The translations under genes and the position numbers were made by a program. From contig NC_019973.1 in NCBI RefSeq assembly GCF_000230995.2, forward strand, positions 124,001 through 188,000: 64,000 nt of DNA. Direction: 5' to 3'. Below, in pieces: positions 43,113-51,189 of this stretch. The notes below the pieces were generated by a model. The model was not told where the DNA came from. It worked only from the letters and a program-made list of their open reading frames with translations, and searched no databases. The DNA comes from Mesorhizobium australicum WSM2073. GTDB lineage: Bacteria > Pseudomonadota > Alphaproteobacteria > Rhizobiales > Rhizobiaceae. The first letter of the stretch is position 1. Every line of letters starts with the position of its first letter.

Positions 43113-44001
43113 TCTTGCCGTTATCGGCGGCAGCTTCGCCGGCCTGTCCGCCGCCATGCAGGCGGCGCGGGCGCGGCGCACCGTGCTGGTGATCGACGCC
43201 GGCCAGCCGCGCAACCGCTTTGCCGCGCATTCGCACGGCTTTCTCGGCCAGGACGGACGCACGCCTGGAGCGATCCTGGACGATGCAAGGCGGCAATTGC
43301 TTGCCTACCCGACGGCCAGGCTTGCGACCGCACGGGCGGACAAAGCCATTGCCAACAGCAGCAGCGATTTCGAAATCACCACCGATGGCGGCGAGACATT
43401 CGGCGCCGCACGACTGGTGCTGGCAACCGGCGTGCGCGACATCCTGCCGGAGGTTCCCGGGCTTGCCGAGCAATGGGGCAGAACCGTGCTGCATTGCCCC
43501 TATTGCCACGGCTACGAGGTTTCCACCGGGCCGCTCGGCGTGCTCGCGACCGGCCCGATGTCCATGCATCAGGCGCAACTGATTTCCGATTGGGGCGACA
43601 TCACGCTGTTCGGCAACGGACTGATCAAGCCCGATGCCGACGAGATGCATGCGCTTGAGAGCAGGAATGTAAGGTTCGAGCCCGCGACGGTCAACGAACT
43701 GAGCGATGATGGCTCCGGCGGCTTGGTTGTCCATCTCGTCGATGGCCGGCAGGCTGGCGTCAAGGCGATATTCACCGCGCCACGCAACACGATGGCGAGC
43801 CCGCTGGCCGAACAACTCGGCTGCGGCCTCAAGGACGGCCTGCTCGGCCCGATGATATCAGTCGATGACCGGCAGCAAACGACGGTTCCCGGCGTCTATG
43901 CCGCCGGTGACGCGGCACGTGCGATGCACAACATCGCCTTCGCCGTGTCGGGCGGCACCTTCGCGGGCGTGTGCGCCCACCAGTCGCTGGTCTTCGGCTA
44001 A
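43102..44001 (+). CDS. Thioredoxin-reductase-like NAD(P)/FAD-dependent oxidoreductase
   Basis: 299-residue flavoprotein. The FAD site is YDLAVIGGSFAGLSAAMQ at the N-terminus, LVLATGVRDILPEVPG is the internal glycine region, the redox pair is C132-P-Y-C135 in HCPYCHGYE, and the second FAD motif is GVYAAGDAARAMHNIAFAV. The architecture is that of a low-molecular-weight thioredoxin reductase, but the CPYC pair and context suggest a relative of unknown disulfide substrate. Start ATG at 43102 lies within the end of the Rrf2 gene, with GGAG about ten bases upstream. Confidence 0.88.
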   Translation: MQYDLAVIGGSFAGLSAAMQAARARRTVLVIDAGQPRNRFAAHSHGFLGQDGRTPGAILDDARRQLLAYPTARLATARADKAIANSSSDFEITTDGGETFGAARLVLATGVRDILPEVPGLAEQWGRTVLHCPYCHGYEVSTGPLGVLATGPMSMHQAQLISDWGDITLFGNGLIKPDADEMHALESRNVRFEPATVNELSDDGSGGLVVHLVDGRQAGVKAIFTAPRNTMASPLAEQLGCGLKDGLLGPMISVDDRQQTTVPGVYAAGDAARAMHNIAFAVSGGTFAGVCAHQSLVFG

Positions 44002-44765
44002 ATTCCGCCGGCCACGCTGAGGCGCGCCCCGGCTTGCGCCAGTGCCGCGGCAATGTCGTGCGGCGGCGCGCGGTCGGTGGCGAGTTCGGAAAAGCCGTCG
44101 AAGCCGCAGACCTGGACCAGGCCATGGCGGCCGAACTTCGTGTGGTCAGTGACGACCAGCGAGCGCTGGCCCCGCGACAGCACCATGCGGGCGAATTCCG
44201 CCTCGTCCAGATCAAAGTCCATGACACCCGTCACCGCATCCACGGCGCCGGTGGAGATGATGGCGTGGCTGACCGAGAAGCGGCTGACGAACTCGATGGC
44301 CGACGTCCCGAACGCGGCGCCTGAATCGCTGCGCAGCTCGCCGCCGGCCATATAGACCTTGTTGCCGTTGATGGTGGCCAGGGTGCGGGCGATGTCGGAC
44401 GAGTTGGTGACGACCGTCAGGCGCCGGTGGCCGAGCAGTTCGCGCGCCAGGAACGAGGTCGTGGTGCCGGTGTCGAGCATGATCGATTCGCCGTCGCGGA
44501 TAGTGGCCGCGACCGCGCGGGCAATGCTTCGCTTGGCGTCGGCATGCTCGCGCATGCGCCGTTCGAACGGCGCTTCGCCGACCATCGACGGCAGGCCGAT
44601 GGCGCCATGCATCTTCAGAACCGAGCCGTCGCCGGTGAGCGGCTTGACGTCGCGGCGCACGGTCTCGAGCGAAACGCCCAACCGGTCGGCCAGGCTGGCG
44701 ATAGTGACGGTTCCCTCTTCCTGCAGCAGCCGCAGGATCTCGCCATGCCGTTTCGAGTGGTTCAT
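43998..44765 (-). CDS. DeoR/GlpR-family transcriptional regulator
   Basis: 255 residues. The DeoR-type HTH is HGEILRLLQEEGTVTIASLA and DRLGVSLETVRRDVKPL; the sugar-phosphate sensor domain includes MLDTGTTTSFLARELLG and VTDHTKFGRHG. DeoR repressors usually respond to phosphorylated sugars or related intermediates. It is divergent from the choline-kinase-like gene cluster, across a 414-base gap, and the kinases there could make its effector. Its stop codon overlaps the end of the convergent flavoprotein gene. Confidence 0.88.
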   Translation of the reverse strand: MNHSKRHGEILRLLQEEGTVTIASLADRLGVSLETVRRDVKPLTGDGSVLKMHGAIGLPSMVGEAPFERRMREHADAKRSIARAVAATIRDGESIMLDTGTTTSFLARELLGHRRLTVVTNSSDIARTLATINGNKVYMAGGELRSDSGAAFGTSAIEFVSRFSVSHAIISTGAVDAVTGVMDFDLDEAEFARMVLSRGQRSLVVTDHTKFGRHGLVQVCGFDGFSELATDRAPPHDIAAALAQAGARLSVAGGI

Positions 44766-45179
44766 ATGGGCGTCCCAAATGACCGTTTCTAAGGCATTCT
44801 TAGCGCTTTTAAAGGAGCTGCCCATGCTTTCGGGCAAAACACCCAAAAAAAGTCACATCTTTTCATTGACAGAAGAGCAACCCCGGCGTGAAATCCATCT
44901 TCAACGGGTTCGGAACTGCAGCGGGATGGTAATTGGCAGAGCCGCAATTCACTGACCCCAGGCAGCCTGTAACGTGTCTGGCGCAAGGAATTTTCAGATC
45001 CGCGGGGGCGGATGCCGGGCTCATAAACCTGGCCAAGGGGCTCGTCGGTGCGGTGCGGGATACCGATCCTGGCATCCCGCACCGACGAGATTGTTTGCGT
45101 TTCACCACGCCGCCGTTGCGCGGCCCATGGCGCCATACCGAAGCCCAGCAAACCAGGCCTGCCAACCAGGGATGATCCC
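44766..45179. other. Long intergenic region between DeoR and kinase genes
   Basis: 414 bases without a supported gene. The left part has an A-rich stretch (around 44840-44875) suited to a promoter. The right part contains the strong hairpin at 45041-45089, described separately. Open frames through the region lack codon bias. Confidence 0.55.
45041..45089 (+). promoter_or_regulatory. Leader hairpin upstream of the kinase/DMGDH operon
   Basis: CTCGTCGGTGCGG (45041-45053) pairs perfectly with CCGCACCGACGAG (45077-45089); an alternative 9-bp pairing GTGCGGGAT / ATCCCGCAC uses the repeated GTGCGG. It is followed by ATTGTTTGCGTTT. The hairpin is 90 bases before the GTG start and could be an attenuator or a terminator of a short leader RNA. 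Confidence 0.5.
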
Positions 45180-46067
45180 GTGATTGCCGAAGACCGCATC
45201 CACGCCCTGCCGTGCTGGACGGGCGCCATCGAGATCGCGCCGCTGCCCGGCGGCCTGAGCAACGCCAATTATGTGGTCACCGATGCGGCCGGCAAACATG
45301 TGGTGCGTTTCGGCCAGGATTATCCGTTCCACCATGTCTTCCGCGAACGGGAGGTGATGACCGCGCGGGCGGCTCACGCGGCGGGCTTCGCACCGGCGGT
45401 CCGTTACGCCGAACCGGGGATCATGGTGACGGCGTTTCTTGGCGCCAGAACCTATCTGGCCGAGGACGTGCGCGCCAATCTCGGCCGCGTCGCGACGCTG
45501 ATGCGCGGCTTTCACCGCGAGATGCCCAACCATATCTCCGGCGCCGGCTTCATGTTCTGGGTGTTCCACGTCATCCGCGACTATGCACGCACGCTGGACG
45601 AGGGCAACAGCCGCAAGCGCGGTGACCTGCCGCGCTTTCTGGTGTTGGCCGACGAACTGGAGCGCGCCCAGAAATTGCTGCCGATCGTCTTTGGCCACAA
45701 TGATCTTTTGCCGGCCAACATTCTGGACGACGGCGGCAGGCTTTGGCTGATCGATTTCGAATATGCCGGCTTCAATACGGCGATGTTCGACCTTGCCGGC
45801 GTCGCCTCGAACGCGGGCATGAGCGATGAGGAATCCTTCGCCTTCCTGACCGCCTATTTCATGAAGGAACCGGACGAGGCGATCCGCCGCTCGCACGCCG
45901 CCATGCAATGTGCCTCGCTGCTGCGCGAGGCGATGTGGAGCATGGTGTCGGAGCTCTATCTCGACGCCCCCGGGATCGATTACGTCGCCTACACCGAGGA
46001 AAACCTGGCGCGGCTCGACGCGGCGCTGGAAAACTACCGGATAAAATACGGGATCCTGAAATCATGA
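45180..46067 (+). CDS. Choline/ethanolamine-kinase-like phosphotransferase (first copy)
   Basis: 295-residue kinase of the LicA/APH fold. The N-lobe has PLPGGLSNANYVVTDAAGKH, the catalytic loop is FGHNDLLPANIL (H173-N174-D175) and the metal motif is LIDFEYAGFN. It should phosphorylate an alcohol on a small amine such as choline, dimethylaminoethanol or an aminoglycoside-like compound. GTG start with AGGGATG upstream. Its TGA overlaps the ATG of the DMGDH-GcvT gene by four bases, so the pair is translationally coupled. A second, more diverged kinase lies 3 kb downstream. Confidence 0.85.
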   Translation: MIAEDRIHALPCWTGAIEIAPLPGGLSNANYVVTDAAGKHVVRFGQDYPFHHVFREREVMTARAAHAAGFAPAVRYAEPGIMVTAFLGARTYLAEDVRANLGRVATLMRGFHREMPNHISGAGFMFWVFHVIRDYARTLDEGNSRKRGDLPRFLVLADELERAQKLLPIVFGHNDLLPANILDDGGRLWLIDFEYAGFNTAMFDLAGVASNAGMSDEESFAFLTAYFMKEPDEAIRRSHAAMQCASLLREAMWSMVSELYLDAPGIDYVAYTEENLARLDAALENYRIKYGILKS

Positions 46068-48517
46068 CCTTGCCTAGCCAGGCCGAGATCGTCGTCATCG
46101 GCGGCGGCATCATCGGCTGTTCGACGGCCTATCATCTGGCGCGTGACCACAAGGCCGACGTGGTGCTGCTCGAACAGGGCAAGCTGACCTCGGGCTCGAC
46201 CTGGCATGCAGCCGGCCTGGTCGGCCAATTGCGCTCGTCGGCCTCGATCACGCGAGTACTGAAATACTCGGTCGACCTCTACAAGGGGCTGGAAGCCGAA
46301 ACCGGTCTTGCCACCGGCTGGAAGATGACGGGGTGCCTCAGGCTCGCCACCAATGCCGACCGCTGGACCGAATACAAACGGCTGGCGACCACGGCGAAAA
46401 GCTTCGGCATGGACATGCAGCTGCTGTCTCCGGCGGAGGTCAAGGCGATGTGGCCCTTGATGGAGACCGGCGATCTCGTCGGCGCCTCCTGGCTGCCGAC
46501 CGACGGCCAGGCGAGCCCTTCCGACATCACGCAGTCGCTGGCCAAGGGCGCGCGCATGCACGGCGCCAATCTCTACGAGGACGTGCGCGTCACGGGTTTC
46601 GAGATGAAGGGCGACCGCATCACGGCGGTGAAGACCAATCAAGGCGACATCGCTTGCGACAAGGTCGTGAACTGCGCCGGGCAATGGGCGCGGCAGGTCG
46701 GCGCGATGGCCGGCATCAACGTGCCGCTGCAGCCGGTCAAGCACCAGTATATCATCACCGAGAAAATCGCGGGGCTGGGAACCGACGCGCCGACGCTGCG
46801 CGACCCCGATCGGCGCACCTATTTCAAGGAGGAGGTCGGCGGGCTGGTGATGGGCGGCTATGAGCCGAACCCGCAAGCCTGGACGACCAATCTTCCCGGG
46901 GGCGACGTGCCCAATGATTGGGAGTTCCGGCTGTTCGACGACGACTACGATCATTTCGAGCAGCACATGGCGCAGGCGATCGCGCGGGTGCCGGCGCTGG
47001 AGACGGTCGGTGTCAAGCAGATGATCAACGGATCGGAAAGCTTCACGCCGGACGGCAATTTCATCCTCGGTGTGGCGCCCGAATGCCCCAACATGTTCGT
47101 CGGCGCTGGCTTCAACGCCTTCGGCATCGCCTCGGGCGGCGGGGCCGGCTGGGTGCTGGCGCAATGGGTGGTCGACGGCGAGGCGCCACTCGACCTTTGG
47201 GTGGTCGACATCAGGCGTTTTTCCAACCTGCACCGCGACCGGCAATGGGTGAGCGAACGTACGCTGGAAGCCTATGGCAAGCATTACGCGATCGGCTTCC
47301 CGCACGAGGAACACACCAGCGGCCGGCCGCGCATCGTCTCCCCGCTCTACGACAGACTGAAAGCACATCGCGCCGTGTTCGGCTCCAAGCTCGGCTGGGA
47401 ACGGCCGAACTGGTTCGCGCCGGAGGGCGTCGAGCCGAAGGACATCTATTCGATGGGCCGGCAGAACTGGTTCGCCGCCGTCGGCGACGAACATCGGCAC
47501 GTGCGCGAGCATGTCGGTATCTTCGACCAGTCGTCCTTCGCCAAGTACGAGCTGAGCGGGCCCGACGCGGCGAGAGCCTTGGACTGGATCTGCGCCAACG
47601 ATGTCGGCAAGCCGGTCGGCCGGCTGACCTACACGCAACTCCTCAACTCGCGCGGCGGCATCGAGGCCGACCTGACCGTGTCGCGGCTGGCCGAGGAAAA
47701 ATTCTACATCGTCACTGGCACGGGTTTCCGCACCCATGATGCCTCGTGGATCAGCGACCATATTGGCCACGGCCTCGATGCACAGCTCGCCGATGTCACC
47801 GAGGATTTCGGCACGCTGTCGCTGATGGGACCGCGCGCCCGCGACGTGCTTTCAGCGGTCACCGATGCGGATGTGTCGAATGCCGGCTTCCCGTTCGGCC
47901 ATGTGCGCGAGATCACAATAGCCGGTCACACAGTCCGGGCGCTGCGCGTCACCTATGTCGGCGAACTGGGCTGGGAACTGCATGTGCCGATCGCCGCTAC
48001 CGGCGAAGTCTTCGACGCGCTGATGGCGGCCGGCGGGAAGCACGAGATCCGGCCGGTCGGCTACCGCGCGCTGGAATCGCTGCGGCTGGAAAAGGGCTAT
48101 CGCGCCTGGGGCTTCGACATCACGCCCAACGACACACCGCTGGAAGCTGGGCTCGGCTGGGCGGTCAAGCTGCGCAAGAACACCGACTTCGTCGGACGGC
48201 GCGCACTCGAGAAGATTGGCGGCGCCTCGCTGAAGAAGCGCTTTGCCGGCTTCACGGTCGACGATCCGGAGATCGTGCTCGTCGGACGCGAGACCATCCT
48301 GCGCGATGGCCAACCGGTCGGCTATCTCACCAGCGGCGGCTACGGCTACACGGTGGGAAAGAACATCGGCTACGGTTATGTGCGCAACGCTGACGGAGCA
48401 AGCGATGATCTTCTCGCCTCGGGCAGCTATGAACTTGTGGTGGCGATGGAGCGGACGCCGGCTCAAATCCATCTTGAGCCGCTATACGACCCGGCAATGG
48501 AGCGCGTGAAGGCTTAA
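46064..48517 (+). CDS. Dimethylglycine/sarcosine dehydrogenase-GcvT fusion
   Basis: 817-residue flavoenzyme that oxidatively demethylates an N-methyl amino acid and hands the methylene group to tetrahydrofolate. Residues 8-370 are a DAO-type FAD domain (IVVIGGGIIGCSTAYHLA), with H48 in SGSTWHAAGLVG, the residue that binds FAD covalently in dimethylglycine dehydrogenase. A central FAO_M domain follows (RRFSNLHRDRQWV), then the GcvT folate-binding domain from about residue 450 with LTYTQLLNSRGGIEADLTV, and the C-terminal GcvT_C barrel. The substrate may be dimethylglycine, sarcosine or a phosphorylated or unusual methylamine, given the kinase neighbours. Confidence 0.9.
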   Translation: MTLPSQAEIVVIGGGIIGCSTAYHLARDHKADVVLLEQGKLTSGSTWHAAGLVGQLRSSASITRVLKYSVDLYKGLEAETGLATGWKMTGCLRLATNADRWTEYKRLATTAKSFGMDMQLLSPAEVKAMWPLMETGDLVGASWLPTDGQASPSDITQSLAKGARMHGANLYEDVRVTGFEMKGDRITAVKTNQGDIACDKVVNCAGQWARQVGAMAGINVPLQPVKHQYIITEKIAGLGTDAPTLRDPDRRTYFKEEVGGLVMGGYEPNPQAWTTNLPGGDVPNDWEFRLFDDDYDHFEQHMAQAIARVPALETVGVKQMINGSESFTPDGNFILGVAPECPNMFVGAGFNAFGIASGGGAGWVLAQWVVDGEAPLDLWVVDIRRFSNLHRDRQWVSERTLEAYGKHYAIGFPHEEHTSGRPRIVSPLYDRLKAHRAVFGSKLGWERPNWFAPEGVEPKDIYSMGRQNWFAAVGDEHRHVREHVGIFDQSSFAKYELSGPDAARALDWICANDVGKPVGRLTYTQLLNSRGGIEADLTVSRLAEEKFYIVTGTGFRTHDASWISDHIGHGLDAQLADVTEDFGTLSLMGPRARDVLSAVTDADVSNAGFPFGHVREITIAGHTVRALRVTYVGELGWELHVPIAATGEVFDALMAAGGKHEIRPVGYRALESLRLEKGYRAWGFDITPNDTPLEAGLGWAVKLRKNTDFVGRRALEKIGGASLKKRFAGFTVDDPEIVLVGRETILRDGQPVGYLTSGGYGYTVGKNIGYGYVRNADGASDDLLASGSYELVVAMERTPAQIHLEPLYDPAMERVKA

Positions 48518-49146
48518 CTCACGCGCAAAGCGAGGCCACGGCTGGGGACGGTATCGGCCTCGCCTGGCATTGAGACATATGGTCGTGTTTCCTCGACCCG
48601 CGTGACCAGGCCTTGTGCCTCGAGTTCGGCGATGCGCGCGGCAAAACCGTGATCCCACAACGTGTTCTTGATCGTCAGCACGATCACCCCACCCGGCCGG
48701 CAGATGCGGATCAGTTCGTCCAGTCCCTCGGCGCCGACATGGCCGGAGGTAAAGACGCCGGCCGAGATGATGCCGGCATAAGTGCTGTCGGCAAATGGCA
48801 AGGCGCCGCCGAGCGCCAGACAATGCAGCGCCGAATAGACGCCCTTGCGCGCGGCTTGATCCAGCATGCCTTGCGAGATATCCAGCGCCTCGACCTGGGG
48901 ATAGCCGGCAATATCGAGCCACTCGCCGATCAGCCCGGTACCGGCCCCGGCGTCGAGCAGCGGGGCTGCCCCGCGCGGCAGATGGCGGGCGAGCAAAGCA
49001 AGGCAGATGGTCGGGTGGCGGTAGCCGGCTGCCGACATGTCGGCGTCGTAGGTTTGCGACCAGCGGTCGTACAGTGCGGCCACCTCTTCCGGGCGCTTGG
49101 CCGCGTAGACCTCGCCGAGCGCGCCTTGATGTTTGCTGTCCGCCAC
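48514..49146 (-). CDS. Class I SAM-dependent methyltransferase
   Basis: 210 residues with the motif PLLDAGAGTGLIGEWLDIAG (about residues 57-76), acidic strand VEALDISQGMLDQAA and post-motif ISAGVFTSGHVGAEGLDEL. The entry DRWSQTYDADM is typical of small-molecule methyltransferases of the Williams-Beuren/UbiE group. The GTG start (VADSKHQGALGEVYA) is preferred because longer frames encode unlikely sequence. It is antisense to the cluster: its end touches the DMGDH-GcvT stop, and its start is 91 bp from the second kinase start, which is divergent. Confidence 0.82.
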   Translation of the reverse strand: MADSKHQGALGEVYAAKRPEEVAALYDRWSQTYDADMSAAGYRHPTICLALLARHLPRGAAPLLDAGAGTGLIGEWLDIAGYPQVEALDISQGMLDQAARKGVYSALHCLALGGALPFADSTYAGIISAGVFTSGHVGAEGLDELIRICRPGGVIVLTIKNTLWDHGFAARIAELEAQGLVTRVEETRPYVSMPGEADTVPSRGLALRVS

Positions 49147-49237
49147 TGTCCACCATCCCTCGTCTCGCCGCGATGATAGCCAAACGGCGAAAATTGTGGA
49201 ACCGTGCAGCCGAGAAATAACGCGTGGGGACGCAGGC

Positions 49238-50140
49238 ATGGGGACAGACGAGGCGCGGGCAAAACTTGCCGTCATTCCGGTACTGGCCGGCTATACTGGG
49301 CCGCTGGAACGGCTCGGCGGCTTGACCAACCTCGTCTTCAAGGCCGGCGATTACTGCCTGCGTATTCCAGGCAAAGGCACCGAGGAATACATCAACCGCG
49401 CCAACGAGGCGATTGCCGCGCGTGAGGCGGCAATCGCGGGGGTAAGTCCTGAAGTGCTGCATGCCGACGCCGCCAGCGGCCTGATGGTGACGCGCTACAT
49501 TGCCGGTGCGGAGACGATGTCGCCGGAGAAGTTCAGGGAGCGGCAGGGCAGCCCGGCCCGAGCGGCCGAGGCCTTCCGCAAGCTGCACGCGTCCGGCGCG
49601 GTGTTCCCCTTCCGCTTCGAACTGTTTTGGATGATCGACGACTATCTCAAGGTGCTGTCGACCAGGGATGTCGCCCTGCCCGCCGGCTATCATGACGTGG
49701 TGCGCGAGGCCGAGAGCGTACGCTCGGCCTTGGCCGTCCGCCCCTTGCCTCTCGTCGCCTGCCATTGCGACCCGCTGTGCGAGAATTTCCTCGACACGGG
49801 CGAGCGGATGTGGATCGTCGACTGGGAATATTCGGGGATGAACGACCCGCTCTGGGACCTCGGCGACCTCAGCGTGGAAGGCAAGTTCGACGCCGCCCAG
49901 GACGAGGAGCTGATGCGCGCCTATTTCGGCGGCGAGGCGAGGCCGGCGGAGCGCGGCCGCATCGTCATCTACAAGGCGATGTGCGATCTGCTCTGGACGC
50001 TGTGGGGGCTGATCCAGCTTGCCAACGAAAATCCCGTCGACGATTTCCGCGCCTATGCCGACGGCCGCTTCGCCCGCTGCAAGGCGCTGATGGAGACAGA
50101 GGAGTTTTCGCGGCACCTGGCGGCGGTACGCAAGGGCTAG
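49238..50140 (+). CDS. Choline-kinase-like phosphotransferase (second copy)
   Basis: 300-residue LicA-type kinase. N-lobe: PLERLGGLTNLVFKAGDYCL; catalytic loop LVACHCDPLCENFL (H176-C177-D178), with cysteine in place of the usual asparagine or glycine; metal motif IVDWEYSGMNDPLWDLGDLS. The N-lobe LTNLVFKAG and WEYSGMNDP closely fit choline kinases. It is probably divergently transcribed from the methyltransferase gene. Its relation to the first kinase is moderate, so the two need not share a substrate. Confidence 0.85.
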   Translation: MGTDEARAKLAVIPVLAGYTGPLERLGGLTNLVFKAGDYCLRIPGKGTEEYINRANEAIAAREAAIAGVSPEVLHADAASGLMVTRYIAGAETMSPEKFRERQGSPARAAEAFRKLHASGAVFPFRFELFWMIDDYLKVLSTRDVALPAGYHDVVREAESVRSALAVRPLPLVACHCDPLCENFLDTGERMWIVDWEYSGMNDPLWDLGDLSVEGKFDAAQDEELMRAYFGGEARPAERGRIVIYKAMCDLLWTLWGLIQLANENPVDDFRAYADGRFARCKALMETEEFSRHLAAVRKG

Positions 50141-50157
50141 GCACCAGAAATCCAGCC

Positions 50158-51081
50158 TTAGTTCACGCCTTTCGGCACGTTCTCCGGCGGCACCGTGGTG
50201 TCGACCACCTTCTGGCGGTGGAAGATGAACATGCCGGCCACGACGATGATGCTCGAGCCGATCAGGATGCGCGGACCGGGAACGTCGCCGAAGAACACCA
50301 GCCCGAACACCACTGCCCACAAGAGCAGCGTGTAGTGCAGCGGCGCCAGCGTCGAGGCCGGCGCCAGTTTCAGCGCCCTGGTGATCATCAGATGCGCCCC
50401 GCAGGAAACGATGCCGAGCAGCAGCATGGCGCCGAAATCAAGCGCAGACGGCGTCTTCCAGGCCCCGATGGTGAGGGCGCCGCCAACCGCCAGCGTGCCG
50501 ATCGTCTGCCATGTCACCAGATTGGTGTCGCTGGTGCCGCGCAGGCGTCGGTTGAGGATGATGGCGAAGGCGAAGGCAAGGCTGCCGACAAGCGCGAAAC
50601 TCGATGACAGCGAAAACGCGGCAGAGGACGGTTTCAGCATGATGACCACACCGCAGAAGCCGAGCAGGATCGCCACCCAGCGGCGCCAGCCGACCTTTTC
50701 GCCAAGCAGGAAATGTGACAGCGCCGCCACATAGATCGGCCCGGCCATGTAGAAGCTCATCACATCGGCAAGCGGCAGGTAGACGACGGCGGCGTAGAAC
50801 AAGGCGGTGTCCAGTGTCGTCGCCACCACGCGCAGGATCTGCAACCCTGGCCGCTCCAGCTGGAACAGTCTGCCGGCGCCCTGGTTGGCGATCATCGGAC
50901 CCAGCACGAAGAAAGCGCCGATCGAGCGGATGAGCACAACCTGGCCGACGGAGAAACTGGCCACCAGCCACTTGCCCATCGCATCATTGAGCGCAAACAG
51001 GAAGTCGCCGGCCAGCATCAGCAGGATGCCGGCCAGGAGGACATTCTTGATTGTGGAATTCCGCGCCACGGGTTGCGTCAT
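50158..51081 (-). CDS. EamA/DMT-family transporter
   Basis: 307-residue inner-membrane protein with ten predicted helices in two EamA repeats. The first begins LLAGILLMLAGDFLFALNDA, and the second includes SCGAHLMITRALKLAPASTL. Family members export or import metabolites; the substrate cannot be read from sequence. The ATG at 51081 starts MTQPVARNSTIKN, avoiding an arginine-rich extension. It lies downstream of, and co-directional with, the cytosine-deaminase-like gene, 108 bp apart, suggesting one transcript. Confidence 0.87.
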   Translation of the reverse strand: MTQPVARNSTIKNVLLAGILLMLAGDFLFALNDAMGKWLVASFSVGQVVLIRSIGAFFVLGPMIANQGAGRLFQLERPGLQILRVVATTLDTALFYAAVVYLPLADVMSFYMAGPIYVAALSHFLLGEKVGWRRWVAILLGFCGVVIMLKPSSAAFSLSSSFALVGSLAFAFAIILNRRLRGTSDTNLVTWQTIGTLAVGGALTIGAWKTPSALDFGAMLLLGIVSCGAHLMITRALKLAPASTLAPLHYTLLLWAVVFGLVFFGDVPGPRILIGSSIIVVAGMFIFHRQKVVDTTVPPENVPKGVN

Positions 51082-51189
51082 GCCTGCCCCGATTCCTCCC
51101 TCGCCCGAGCCGCGTCGTAGACGGAAGCGCCGGCTTTGACGAGGAGAAATCGGGAAATAGGTAAGACCAGCTTCGGGAATCGGCTGCAT

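Noticed and set aside
44766..45179. Glycine or SAM riboswitch before the DMGDH-GcvT operon
   Set aside because: I could not find the conserved core of either class; only an unclassified hairpin is supported.
46034..47770. A 578-codon open frame antisense to the DMGDH-GcvT gene
   Set aside because: Composition typical of a shadow frame and no recognisable motif.
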